Positions 35,552 to 44,386 of a stretch of DNA of 64,000 nucleotides are shown here, one piece after another. The stretch comes from Arthrobacter_H rhombi (GTDB taxonomy: Bacteria; Actinomycetota; Actinomycetes; Actinomycetales; Micrococcaceae): positions 240,159 through 304,158 of the forward strand of contig NZ_BAAAIV010000025.1 in the NCBI RefSeq assembly GCF_039526245.1, in the 5' to 3' direction. The translations under genes and the position numbers were made by a program. Each line of letters begins with the position of its first letter. Position 1 is the stretch's first letter. The notes under the pieces are model-generated. The model worked only from the letters and a program-made list of their open reading frames with translations. It was not told where the DNA came from and did not search any database.

Positions 35552-36766
35552 TCACGCCCAGGCGACCACCAGCCGGGCCGCTTGTTCGGGAACCGATAGC
35601 TCGATTCCCGTCAGTTCGGTGAAGCGCCGCATCCGGTTCATCTGCGTGTTGCGGTGGCAGAACAACCGCTGGGCCGATGCGGCAATGCTGCCGGTGGCCA
35701 GGTAGGCGCGTGCCGCCTCCAGGAGCCGTTCGCGCTCCACCGCCCCGCAGGTAGCCAGAGCGGTGTCGACGTTCGCGGCGAGCCGGATGCCGTCCGAACC
35801 CAGTCGGGAGGCGGCCAGTCGCGCCCAGGCGGTGTCCAGCCCCAGGGCCCCCTCGTCGTCGGGAGTCGCCAGGTGGGCGAGTTCCAGAGCCAACCCACCG
35901 GCGTCGTGCAGGCCCTCCAGGCCCGTGACGGCCTCGACCAGACCGCAGCGCAGGGCGGTGATCCGCCGTCCTGCTTCGTTCAGGGCGGAGCCGGGGCGGG
36001 CATCGACGGGCCAGAAGGCCACGAGTGCGTCCGCCAGCGGGTGGGTGAAGACCTCGGCCCCGCGGCGTGCGGCCAGGGCGATGCTCACGCGTAGTGCGGC
36101 CGCGTCCTCGCCGGCGGCCACGGCCACCGAGAGTGTCGCCGCCGGGTCGATGCCGAGGGCGGTGGCGGCCCGTTCGAGCAGGGGCGCCGACGGCGGGGTC
36201 TCGCCGAACAGAGAGGCCACCGCCCCCTGGCGGACGGAGGAGGCCTCGGTGGCCATGCGCTGGCGTTCGGCCATGTAGGCGCCCTGGGTCTGGGCGGCGT
36301 AGGCGTCGACCACATGCCAGACGCTGTTGGCCCGGGAGACCAGCAAGGGGGCATCGTCGGCGGTGGCGCGGGCCATCAGCGCGTCCCACAAGACGGAGAA
36401 GTCGAGCCGGATGGCCGTCATCAGGGCGTCGACCGGGATGTCGGCCCGGGCGCGGGAGACGCCGACGTCGGTGGCGATGCCGAGCTTGATGTCCCGCAGT
36501 TCGTCCGGATCCGCCGGGGCGCCGGTGGGGTCGGTGGAGCGCAGGCTGCGGATCAGTGCCTCGAAGGACTGTTCGCCGGTGCGGCGCAACTCCGTGGCCG
36601 ATAGCCGCCCCTCCTCATAGTGGGGCATGTGCAGGACGCGGTCCAGGAAGTCATCCGTCAGCGAGACCACCTGCAGGCCGTCGAGTAGTGCATTCCAGCG
36701 CCGGGAGTCGGGATCCGCCGTCGTGCTGTTGTTTTTTACCGTGCTGGACGCCTTGCCGGAGGTCAT
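35552..36766 (-). CDS. PucR-family transcriptional regulator
   Basis: 404 residues. The C-terminal helix-turn-helix (HTH_30) is ERLLEAARAYLATGSIAASAQRLFCHRNTQMNRMRRFTELTG (about 350-391), the PucR signature. The N-terminal two thirds form a RsbRD-like or GGDEF-like sensory region. It is divergent from a four-gene catabolic operon starting at 36917 and probably controls it. PucR relatives regulate purine, ureide and amino-acid breakdown, which fits the amidase-type enzymes opposite. Confidence 0.85.
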   Translation of the reverse strand: MTSGKASSTVKNNSTTADPDSRRWNALLDGLQVVSLTDDFLDRVLHMPHYEEGRLSATELRRTGEQSFEALIRSLRSTDPTGAPADPDELRDIKLGIATDVGVSRARADIPVDALMTAIRLDFSVLWDALMARATADDAPLLVSRANSVWHVVDAYAAQTQGAYMAERQRMATEASSVRQGAVASLFGETPPSAPLLERAATALGIDPAATLSVAVAAGEDAAALRVSIALAARRGAEVFTHPLADALVAFWPVDARPGSALNEAGRRITALRCGLVEAVTGLEGLHDAGGLALELAHLATPDDEGALGLDTAWARLAASRLGSDGIRLAANVDTALATCGAVERERLLEAARAYLATGSIAASAQRLFCHRNTQMNRMRRFTELTGIELSVPEQAARLVVAWA

Positions 36767-36778
36767 GGGGCCACTTTA

Positions 36779-36792
36779 TGTGCTTACGCACA
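36779..36792. promoter_or_regulatory. palindrome in the PucR/MHS divergent region
   Basis: TGTGC-TTAC-GCACA at 36779-36792 is a perfect 5-4-5 palindrome placed 13 bases upstream of the pucR-type start. It is the best candidate operator in the 150-base divergent region. Binding by PucR is a guess. Confidence 0.4.
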
Positions 36793-36916
36793 CTTTGGCG
36801 CAGTAAAGTCGTGTCAATTTCCTCTTCGGGTGACCGCGCTCACGGTGGAACATGGACAGTGATCCCGGGCACGGCAGAGTTGCCGTCCTGCCCCGAGCAC
36901 CAGTGTGGAGGCACAC

Positions 36917-38239
36917 ATGACACAGCCAACGAACCTCGAAGCGGGCGCGACCCACCAGGTCACCGACCAGGAGGCCACCAAGGTCGCCATCGGCGCCCTG
37001 GTCGGCACCGCCATGGAGTGGTACGACTTCTTCCTCTTCAGCGCCGCAGCGGCACTGATCTTCAACGTCCACTACTTCGCCAACGAAAACGCGACAGCAG
37101 CAGCGATGGCCGCTTTCGCGACCTTCGGCGTGGGCCTGGTGGCCCGTCCGCTGGGCGGCATGTTCTTCGGGGCGATGGGCGACAGGATCGGCCGGCGCAA
37201 GACGCTGATGGTCACGATCATCGGCATCGGCCTGATCACGGGCCTGATCGGCTTGCTGCCCGACTACGCGGCCATCGGCATCGCCGCCCCCATCCTGCTG
37301 GTGCTGCTGCGCATCTTCCAGGGCCTCTTCGTCGGCGGCGAATGGTCCGGCGCCATGACGATCGTGGTGGAAAACGCCCCGCTGAAGCGCCGGGCGCGCT
37401 ACGCCGCACTGCCGCAGATCGGCTCGCCGATCGGCACGATCCTCTCCTCCGGTGGCTTCTTCCTGGCCACGCTGTACTTCTCGCAGGAATCCTTCACCTC
37501 CTTCGGCTGGCGCATCCCGTTCCTGGCGGCCTTCCCGATGCTGCTGCTGGCCCTGTACATCCGCTCGCGGCTCGACGAGTCCCCGGTCTTCGCCGAACTG
37601 ATGGAAGCCGGAGCCACCGAGAAGGCCCCGATCCGCACTGTGCTGAAGCAGAGCTGGAAGCACATCATCGTGGGCATGGCGGCGGCACTGCTCGGCGTCG
37701 GCGGCTTCTACCTGGTCACCGCGTTCATGGTCTACTACGGCACGAAGATCCTCGGCTACAGCGCCTCGCTGATGCTGCTGGCCACCATCATCGCCGCCAT
37801 CGTGGAGATCCCGGTCCTGATCGCCGGAGGGCGGCTGGGCGAGCGGTTCGGTGGCAGCAAGGTCATCATCTACGGCGGCCTGCTCTCCGCAGTCGTTGCG
37901 GTTCCCGCCTTCCTGCTGGTCAACAGCGGAAACGACGTACTGGTGATCCTGGGAGTGACCGTGGCCGTCGCCACCCTGTCCTTCCCCTACGCCGCCTCCG
38001 GCACCGTGCTGACCGGGCTCTTCCCGGCCAAGACCCGCTACACCGGGGTCGGCTTCGCCCAGAATGTGGCCGGCATGCTTTCCGGCTTCATCCCGATGCT
38101 GGCCGTCAGTGTCACCGCCGCAGCGGACAAGCACTGGTGGCCCGCGGCCACCATCCTGATCGTCTTGTCCCTGTTCACCGCCGTCGCCGGCTACCTGGCG
38201 CCGCGGATGAGCGTTGACCTGCCCGGCTTCAAGCACTAG
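36917..38239 (+). CDS. MFS transporter, metabolite:H+ symporter (MHS) family
   Basis: 440 residues with 12 helices. GTAMEWYDFFLFSAAAALIFN near residues 25-45 and FGVGLVARPLGGMFFGAMGDRIGRRKTL near 70-97 are the MHS hallmarks, as is RIFQGLFVGGEWSGA near 135. MHS carriers import carboxylates, betaines or amino-acid-like compounds. GTGGAGGC lies before the ATG at 36917, so the longer GTG start was not used. It opens the operon with a ThDP enzyme, an amidohydrolase and an M20 amidase and probably imports their substrate. Confidence 0.87.
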   Translation: MTQPTNLEAGATHQVTDQEATKVAIGALVGTAMEWYDFFLFSAAAALIFNVHYFANENATAAAMAAFATFGVGLVARPLGGMFFGAMGDRIGRRKTLMVTIIGIGLITGLIGLLPDYAAIGIAAPILLVLLRIFQGLFVGGEWSGAMTIVVENAPLKRRARYAALPQIGSPIGTILSSGGFFLATLYFSQESFTSFGWRIPFLAAFPMLLLALYIRSRLDESPVFAELMEAGATEKAPIRTVLKQSWKHIIVGMAAALLGVGGFYLVTAFMVYYGTKILGYSASLMLLATIIAAIVEIPVLIAGGRLGERFGGSKVIIYGGLLSAVVAVPAFLLVNSGNDVLVILGVTVAVATLSFPYAASGTVLTGLFPAKTRYTGVGFAQNVAGMLSGFIPMLAVSVTAAADKHWWPAATILIVLSLFTAVAGYLAPRMSVDLPGFKH

Positions 38240-38252
38240 AAGGAGACCCCGT

Positions 38253-39917
38253 ATGAGCACCTCAGCCGGCCACTTGATCGTCCGCCAACTCGAGGCCCAC
38301 GGCGTCAAGCGCGTGTACTCCGTCCCCGGGGAGAGCTTCCTGGACGTGTTGGACGGGCTGCACGATTCCCCGATCACCACCGTGGTCGCCCGGCACGAGG
38401 GTGGCGCCGGGTTCATGGCGCTCGCCGAGGCCCGGCTGACCGGGCTGCCCGGCATCGCCATGGTCACCCGGGGGCCCGGCGCGGCCAACGCGATGATCTC
38501 CGTGCACACCGCCTGGCAGGATGCCACCGCCCTGGTGCTCTTCGTGGGTCTCATCCCGGTGGCCGACCGGGGGCGTGATTCCTTCCAGGAGTTCAGCCTG
38601 GATGGCTGGTTCGGCACCACCGCCAAACGCGTGATGGTGCTCGACGACGAACACCGGGCCGCCGAGCTGGTCGCCGAGGCGATGCACGCGGCCTCCTCCG
38701 GACGGCCCGGCCCCGTGGTCATCGGGCTACCCGAGGACGTGCTGGTGAGGATGACGGACTCCGGGCCCGTGCCACCGCGCCCCGTCCCGGCTCCGGTGCC
38801 CGGGGCGGCCGCGGTCGACGAACTGGCCTCACGGCTGGCCGGTGCCGACCGACCCCTGATCGTCGCCGGTGGCGACGGATGGGGCGAAGCAGTGAACGGC
38901 CGGAACGCCGGCGCGACGCTGGCCGCTTGGGCCGAAGCGGCCCACGTACCGGTCGCCGCCGACTGGCGCGCCTACGATGCCGTCCCGCACACGTCGAGCG
39001 CCTGGGCCGGCTACCTGGGCTACTACCGTTCCGACGCGCTCGCCGAGCGGACGGCCGAGGCCGATCTGCTGGTCTTCGTCGGCTGCGGCCGCTCCGATGT
39101 CCCCTCCGACGGGTACACCCGCGGGCTCGAGGCGAGCACCGTCGTCGTGCTCGCGGATCCGAATGCGGCCACCCATGCCGGCCGGATCGACCAGCAGATC
39201 GTGGCCACCCCGGCGTCCGTCGCCGCGGCCTTGCCGGACGCCGACGCGGCGCGCGGGAACCGGGGCGCCGGGTGGATGCAGGCCCTGGCCGCGGAACAGC
39301 ACACGTTCGCGACCCCGGCGGCGGAAAACCCGGCCACCGGCGTCGACCTCTCGGTGGCGTTCGGGCTGCTGGAGGAGAAGCTGCCGGCGAACCGGATCGC
39401 CACCTATGGTGCCGGGAATGCGACGCTCTGGGGCCACCGCTACCTGACCCATGCCGGGCCGGGCACACTGGTGGGTCCGCGCAACGGTGCCATGGGCGTT
39501 TCCGTGCCGGCAGCCGTCGCCGCCTCGCTCATCCATCCCGACCGGGTCGCCGTGGCGGTCTGCGGAGACGGTGACTTCCTGATGAACGGACAGGAGCTCG
39601 CGGTCGCGAAGGCCCACGGGACGGCACCGCTGGTCATCGTGGTGGACAACGGGGTGTTCGCCACGATCGTGCAGCACCAGGAAAAGCACTACCCCGGCCG
39701 CCCCTCCGGCACCGCGATGGCCAACCCCGAGTTCGCCGCGCTCATGGAGACGTTTGGCGGTCACGGGGAGGACGTGCGCACCACCGCCGACGTGTCCGCC
39801 GCGATCGACCGCGCGCTGGAAGCCGTCACCGTCCGGAAGGTCCCGGCGTTGCTGCACCTGCGCATCGACCCGGCCACCATGCCGCCGTCCACCGCAGCAG
39901 CGGAGGCCACCGCATGA
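38253..39917 (+). CDS. thiamine-diphosphate-dependent enzyme (acetolactate synthase-like)
   Basis: 554 residues with the three-domain ThDP fold. The catalytic Glu lies in VARHEGGAGFMA near 48, the glycine-rich region is MVTRGPGAANAM near 75, and the ThDP/Mg motif is CGDGDFLMNGQELAVAKAHG...VVDNG (near 430-465), with GDGD and the closing N as metal ligands. Members include acetolactate synthase, glyoxylate carboligase and benzoylformate decarboxylase. The exact reaction is unknown. Its C-terminus overlaps the amidohydrolase start by four bases. Confidence 0.82.
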   Translation: MSTSAGHLIVRQLEAHGVKRVYSVPGESFLDVLDGLHDSPITTVVARHEGGAGFMALAEARLTGLPGIAMVTRGPGAANAMISVHTAWQDATALVLFVGLIPVADRGRDSFQEFSLDGWFGTTAKRVMVLDDEHRAAELVAEAMHAASSGRPGPVVIGLPEDVLVRMTDSGPVPPRPVPAPVPGAAAVDELASRLAGADRPLIVAGGDGWGEAVNGRNAGATLAAWAEAAHVPVAADWRAYDAVPHTSSAWAGYLGYYRSDALAERTAEADLLVFVGCGRSDVPSDGYTRGLEASTVVVLADPNAATHAGRIDQQIVATPASVAAALPDADAARGNRGAGWMQALAAEQHTFATPAAENPATGVDLSVAFGLLEEKLPANRIATYGAGNATLWGHRYLTHAGPGTLVGPRNGAMGVSVPAAVAASLIHPDRVAVAVCGDGDFLMNGQELAVAKAHGTAPLVIVVDNGVFATIVQHQEKHYPGRPSGTAMANPEFAALMETFGGHGEDVRTTADVSAAIDRALEAVTVRKVPALLHLRIDPATMPPSTAAAEATA

Positions 39918-41623
39918 ACCTTGACCTGATCCTGCGCGGGGCCGAGATCATCACGCTCGAGGACGAGCGGCCGCGGGCGCACAGCATCGGCATCCTGCAC
40001 GGGCGCATCGCCGGCTTCGACGAGGAACTCGACGGGTGCACGGCCACCCGAGAGATCGACCTGGCCGGCGCCGCCGTCGTGCCCGGGTTCATCGACGCCC
40101 ACTGCCACACCACGTGGTGGGGGCTCGGGCTCGAATCGGTGGACCTGGCGCCTGCCCGCGGCCTCGACGAGCTCTATGCGCTGTTGGAAGCCGAGGCCGC
40201 CCGGCTCGACGCCCTCGGCGACGATGACGCCTGGCTGCACGGCACCGGCTTCAACCACGAACACCACGGCGGGGCCTTCCCGGACATCGCCCGGCTGGAC
40301 GCGATCACCGGGGAACGCCCGCTCTATCTGCGCCACGTCTCCGGCCACCAGGCGATCACCAACACCGCCACGCTCTCCCTGGCCGGCGCCCTGGAACCGG
40401 GGTTCGAGGACCCCGTGGGGGGAGCCGTCCTGCGCGACGGGGACGGCCATCCCACCGGCGTCGTCGAGGAGGCCGCGCAGGGGATCGTCCAGAACCTGCT
40501 GCTGCCGTACTCCCGCGAAGCGATTGTCGACGCCCTCGACGCAGCGACCACCAGCTACGCCGCCGAAGGCATCACCAGCTTCACCGAGGCAGGCATCGCC
40601 GCCGGCTGGATCGGCCATAGCCCGCTGGAGGTCGCCGCCTACCAGCTGGCCCACCGCACCGGCCGCCTGCACGCCCGGGCCCAGCTGATGCCCACCCTCG
40701 ACGCCCTGCACCCGGTCACCGGCCACGCCGAGGACCTGCACGGTGGGACGGGCCGCGGCCTGGACCTGGGCCTCGGCGCCGGATTCGGCGACGACTGGGT
40801 ATCGCTGGGGCCCGTGAAGGTCTTCATGGACGGCTCCCTGCTCGGCGCGACCGCAGCGGTCACCGAGGACTTCTGCGGCCACCCGCACAACCACGGCTAC
40901 CTGCTCGACGATGAGGCCAGCTACCGCGACAAGGTGGCTTCCGCCTACCGCGCGGGCTGGCCGATCGCCCTGCACGCCATCGGCGACGCCGCCATCGACC
41001 TCGCCCTGGAGATCGTCATCGGCTGCCAGGACGCGTACGGGCCCAACCCGCTGCCCAACCGGATCGAGCACTTCGGCATCGCCCGGCCCGACCAGGTCGA
41101 GCTCGCCGCACGCCACGGCATCGCCGTCACCCCGCAGGCGGCGTTCATCGGGCCGCTGGGCGACCAGATGGCCGACCTTGTCGGCCCCGACCGGGAGGGC
41201 TGGCTGTACCGGGGCCGTTCCATCGTCGACGCCGACGGGATCCTCGCCGGCTCCTCCGATCTGCCCGTGGCCGATAACAACGTCCGCCGCGGACTGCAGG
41301 CCTGGGTGGACCGGCGCACCTCCACCGGACGTGTCCTGGGCGGAGTGCACGACGACGGTGCCCCCGTCGAGGGCCTGACTCCCGACGAGGCGCTGCGCGC
41401 CTACACCTGCTGGGCCGCGGCAGCGACCGGCACCCTGGCGGACAAGGGGACCCTGCGATCCGGCAAGCTCGCCGACCTGGTGGTTCTCTCCGCCTCGCCG
41501 CTTCACGCCCCCGACATCGCCGACCTCGACGTGCTGGCCACCCTGGTCGGCGGCGCCTTCACCTACAACACCCTCGACGGCAACGCCCTCGACCCAGCCA
41601 CCCCGAATGGAGCCGCAGCATGA
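39914..41623 (+). CDS. amidohydrolase, YtcJ-like (amidohydrolase 3 family)
   Basis: 569 residues. The metal motif is GFIDAHCHTTWWG near 58-70, further ligands are HATGFNHEH-like GTGFNHEHHGG near 110, and HAIGDAAIDLAL near 354 and PNRIEHFGIA near 380 carry the later His residues. YtcJ-type enzymes hydrolyse amides of exocyclic or N-acyl compounds. In this operon it may open a cyclic or acylated amide before the M20 enzyme acts. It overlaps both neighbours by four bases. Confidence 0.85.
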   Translation: MNLDLILRGAEIITLEDERPRAHSIGILHGRIAGFDEELDGCTATREIDLAGAAVVPGFIDAHCHTTWWGLGLESVDLAPARGLDELYALLEAEAARLDALGDDDAWLHGTGFNHEHHGGAFPDIARLDAITGERPLYLRHVSGHQAITNTATLSLAGALEPGFEDPVGGAVLRDGDGHPTGVVEEAAQGIVQNLLLPYSREAIVDALDAATTSYAAEGITSFTEAGIAAGWIGHSPLEVAAYQLAHRTGRLHARAQLMPTLDALHPVTGHAEDLHGGTGRGLDLGLGAGFGDDWVSLGPVKVFMDGSLLGATAAVTEDFCGHPHNHGYLLDDEASYRDKVASAYRAGWPIALHAIGDAAIDLALEIVIGCQDAYGPNPLPNRIEHFGIARPDQVELAARHGIAVTPQAAFIGPLGDQMADLVGPDREGWLYRGRSIVDADGILAGSSDLPVADNNVRRGLQAWVDRRTSTGRVLGGVHDDGAPVEGLTPDEALRAYTCWAAAATGTLADKGTLRSGKLADLVVLSASPLHAPDIADLDVLATLVGGAFTYNTLDGNALDPATPNGAAA

Positions 41624-42885
41624 GCGCGACCACCCCCTCCGAGTCCACCGCCGAGCGTGCCGAGGCGGCGCGTGCCTTCCTCGCCGACTTCCGCTCCATG
41701 AGCACCTTCGGCGCCACCGCCGGCGGGGGAGTGGACCGCCAGGCCGGCACCGCGGCCGACGGGCAGACCCGCAACTGGTTCCGCGGGCTCGTCGAGGGCC
41801 ACGGCTTCGAGGTCCGCTACGACGCCGTCGGCAACCAGCTCGCCCTGCTCGAACTCGTCCCGGGCGCACCGTACGTCGCCATGGGCTCCCATCTGGACTC
41901 GCAGCCGCTGGGCGGGCGCTTCGACGGCGCCTACGGCGTGCTCACCGCCGCCCACGCGGCCATCCGCCTGCAGGAAGCTGCCGAGGGCGCGGCGTTCAAC
42001 GTCGCGGTCATCAACTGGTTCAACGAGGAGGGCTGCCGGTTCAAGCCCTCGATGATGGGCAGCTCGGTCTTCACCGGCAAGTTGCCGGCCGACCAGGTCC
42101 TGGAGACCACCGACCCGCACGGCACCACGGTGCGCGAGGCGCTCGAGTCGATCGGCACCATCGGGGACTTCAGCCTGGACGTGGCCGCCTACCTGGAAAT
42201 CCACATCGAGCAGGGCCGCTCGCTGGAGGACAACGGCCTGGTCATCGGCCTGGTCGAATCAACGTGGGGTGCCAACAAGTACGAATTCGTCGTCCACGGC
42301 GAACAGGCCCACACCGGGGCCACCGTCATCGCCGACCGGCACGACGCCCTGCTGGGAGCCTCCCTGCTGGTCGCCGCGGCCCGCGACATCGCCGACGAGT
42401 TCTCCACCGACGAGCACGCAGTCATCACCTCCTGCGGCGAATTCACGGTCTTCCCCAACTCCCCGGTGGTGGTGGCCAGCCGCGTCAACCTGCTGGTGGA
42501 CCTGCGCAGCACCGACCCGGACGTGCTCGCCGCGGCCGATGCCGAACTGCATCGCCGCGTCGCCGCCATCGAAGCGCGGGCGAGCGTCGAGATCGAACGC
42601 GGCGCCGAACACGTCTGGGCGTCCAAGGCGTATGACACCTCCGGCATGGAGCTGGCAGCAGCCTCCGCCGACAAGCTGGGGCTGCCCTACGGCACCGTCC
42701 GCACGCTGGCCGGCCACGACTCGACGAACATGAAGGACATCGTGCCCACGATCATGCTCTTCGTGCCCAGCGTCGAGGGCATCTCCCACAACGAGAAGGA
42801 GCTGACCAGCGACGAGGACATGCTGGCCGGCGTCGACCTGTTCACCGAGGTGCTGGGCCGCGTGGTGCGCGGGGAGTTCGTCTAG
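41620..42885 (+). CDS. Zn-dependent hydrolase, M20 hydantoinase/carbamoylase family
   Basis: 421 residues. MGSHLDSQPLGGRFDGAYGVL (about 88-108) with its His and Asp, NWFNEEGCRF near 132 with paired Glu, HIEQGRSLE near 191 and the final VPSVEGISHNEKE near 389 are the metal and substrate residues of N-carbamoyl-L-amino-acid hydrolases, beta-ureidopropionase and allantoate amidohydrolase. It would release CO2 and ammonia from an N-carbamoyl compound. It is the last clear member of the PucR-facing operon. The overlap with the amidohydrolase is ATGA. Confidence 0.88.
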   Translation: MSATTPSESTAERAEAARAFLADFRSMSTFGATAGGGVDRQAGTAADGQTRNWFRGLVEGHGFEVRYDAVGNQLALLELVPGAPYVAMGSHLDSQPLGGRFDGAYGVLTAAHAAIRLQEAAEGAAFNVAVINWFNEEGCRFKPSMMGSSVFTGKLPADQVLETTDPHGTTVREALESIGTIGDFSLDVAAYLEIHIEQGRSLEDNGLVIGLVESTWGANKYEFVVHGEQAHTGATVIADRHDALLGASLLVAAARDIADEFSTDEHAVITSCGEFTVFPNSPVVVASRVNLLVDLRSTDPDVLAAADAELHRRVAAIEARASVEIERGAEHVWASKAYDTSGMELAAASADKLGLPYGTVRTLAGHDSTNMKDIVPTIMLFVPSVEGISHNEKELTSDEDMLAGVDLFTEVLGRVVRGEFV

Positions 42886-42978
42886 GCAACCGCCACGGGG
42901 CAGCCGGTGGGCGAGACCGGGCGGCCGCCTCTGGGAGAATGGAGGGTGGAACAGAAACCCATCAGCAGGAGACCGACC

Positions 42979-43545
42979 ATGCAGCAGCCCGCCCGTCCAG
43001 TCATCGCGAACACCATTGCCCACACGCTCTTGCGGGTCGGCGTCGGCGGCGTCCTCGTCGCCCACGGCAGCCAGAAGCTCTTCGGCTGGTTCGGCGGCAG
43101 CGGGGTCGAGGGCACCGGCCAGGCCATGCACGCCATGGGCTTCCGTCCGGGACGACGCAATGCGGTCCTCGCCGGCTGGGGCGAAGCAGGCGCCGGCGCC
43201 GCCCTGATCCTCGGACTGGCCACCCCGGCGGCCGGCGCCTCGGCGGCCACCGCCATGGGTGTTGCCGCAGCAGTGCACGCCCCCAACGGATTCTTCGCCA
43301 CCGAGGGCGGAATGGAATACCCGGCACTCCTGTCCCTGGCGGCCACCTGCACGGTCATTGCCGGCTCCGGGCCCGCCTCCCTCGATGCCGCGACCGGCCA
43401 TGTGTTCGACAAGCCCTGGATGCGCGCCGTGGCCCTGGGATCCATCCCCGTCGTGGCGGGGATCCAGATCCTCGGCCGCCGCAAGGCCTTGCGCGCGGAC
43501 GCCCTCCGGGCCCAGGAACAGGCCGCCGGAAACACCGAAAGCTAG
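42979..43545 (+). CDS. DoxX-family membrane protein
   Basis: 188 residues with four helices. LLRVGVGGVLVAHGSQKLFGWFGG near 16-39 and GWGEAGAGAALILGLATPAAG near 67 are the DoxX pattern. Members are linked to quinone, sulfur or redox stress functions but the biochemical role is open. AGGAGACCG precedes the ATG at 42979. It may be co-transcribed with the peptidyl-tRNA hydrolase three bases downstream. Confidence 0.85.
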   Translation: MQQPARPVIANTIAHTLLRVGVGGVLVAHGSQKLFGWFGGSGVEGTGQAMHAMGFRPGRRNAVLAGWGEAGAGAALILGLATPAAGASAATAMGVAAAVHAPNGFFATEGGMEYPALLSLAATCTVIAGSGPASLDAATGHVFDKPWMRAVALGSIPVVAGIQILGRRKALRADALRAQEQAAGNTES

Positions 43546-43548
43546 CCA

Positions 43549-44229
43549 GTGGAGGCCCAGCCGCCCAGCGAGCTCGTGCAGCAGATCGTGCTGCTCGTGG
43601 ACCGGGACCAGCCGGCGCCCGAAGCCGAGGGGATCGCTGCGGCCGCCCTCGCCTCCGTGGGGGCGTTCGCGGCCAGCCCCGCGGCCCCCGAGTGGCGGAT
43701 CTGGGCCGAAGGATCCTTCGCCAAGGTGGTCCGCAGGGCCGACGCCGGCACGTTCGCCAAGCTCCGTGCCGCCCATCCCGACCATGCGCTGGGGGTGGCC
43801 GGCGCGGGGCAGGCGATCGCCTTCGTGCCCGGACCGTCCGCACAGGTCCCGCGGAAGATCGCCAAGCTCCAGGTCTCCGGCACGGAACTGCCGCGCGCTG
43901 CCGAGGTCCCGCGCGCACCCCGGGCGCCCGGCGTTGAACCATGCCTCGCCGTCGTGCTCAACGACTCCCTGGGCATGTCGACCGGCAAGGCCGCCGCGCA
44001 GGCGGCCCACGCGCTCTTCGCCTGGCTGCTGGACGCCGAACCGGCACGTCTGGAGACCTGGCTGCGATCGGGCCGCCCCCTCGACGTGCGCCGCTTGCCG
44101 GACGCCGACTTCCGCCGGTCGGTGGACACCGTCGGTGCGGGCCCGGTCATCCATGACGCGGGCCGCACGGAAATCGAGCCCGGTTCGGCCACGGCCTGTG
44201 TGATGGAACCGAACCACCAACGGTCCTAG
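43549..44229 (+). CDS. peptidyl-tRNA hydrolase, PTH2-like domain protein
   Basis: 226 residues from GTG 43549. The C-terminal part has VLNDSLGMSTGKAAAQAAHALFAWLL (about 143-168), the GKxxAQxxHA motif of PTH2-type aminoacyl-tRNA hydrolases. ACVMEPNHQ near the end matches the expected final beta strand. The N-terminal 120 residues (beginning QQIVLLVDRDQPAPEAEG) look like a divergent duplicate of the same fold. Such actinobacterial forms exist beside the ordinary Pth. The start has a poor ribosome site, but translation may be coupled to DoxX. Confidence 0.78.
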   Translation: MEAQPPSELVQQIVLLVDRDQPAPEAEGIAAAALASVGAFAASPAAPEWRIWAEGSFAKVVRRADAGTFAKLRAAHPDHALGVAGAGQAIAFVPGPSAQVPRKIAKLQVSGTELPRAAEVPRAPRAPGVEPCLAVVLNDSLGMSTGKAAAQAAHALFAWLLDAEPARLETWLRSGRPLDVRRLPDADFRRSVDTVGAGPVIHDAGRTEIEPGSATACVMEPNHQRS

Positions 44230-44300
44230 TCAGCCGCTCGCCGTACGCCAGCGCGGCCCGCGGCACCCGGAAGGACGTCCAAGGAGTTCCGTCATACGTC

Positions 44301-44328
44301 TTGCATTATGGGAACAAAACCATAATAT
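44301..44328 (+). promoter_or_regulatory. promoter with overlapping operator for the GntP operon
   Basis: TTGCAT at 44301-44306 and TAATAT at 44323-44328, 16 bases apart, form a plausible promoter. A perfect 7-bp inverted repeat ATTATGG/CCATAAT (44305-44311 and 44320-44326, 8-base spacer) sits within it, so a bound protein would block RNA polymerase. The A+T-rich patch stands out against the GC-rich surroundings. No regulator gene is adjacent. Confidence 0.55.
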
Positions 44329-44386
44329 GGGTTTAGTGCTGTGGCTCCGGTCACAGTCGTGACGTCAACCCGAAGGGCCCCCTCCC

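Noticed and set aside
38253..39917. Naming the ThDP gene acetolactate synthase (ilvB)
   Set aside because: No small subunit gene or ilv neighbours are present, and the operon is catabolic in character.
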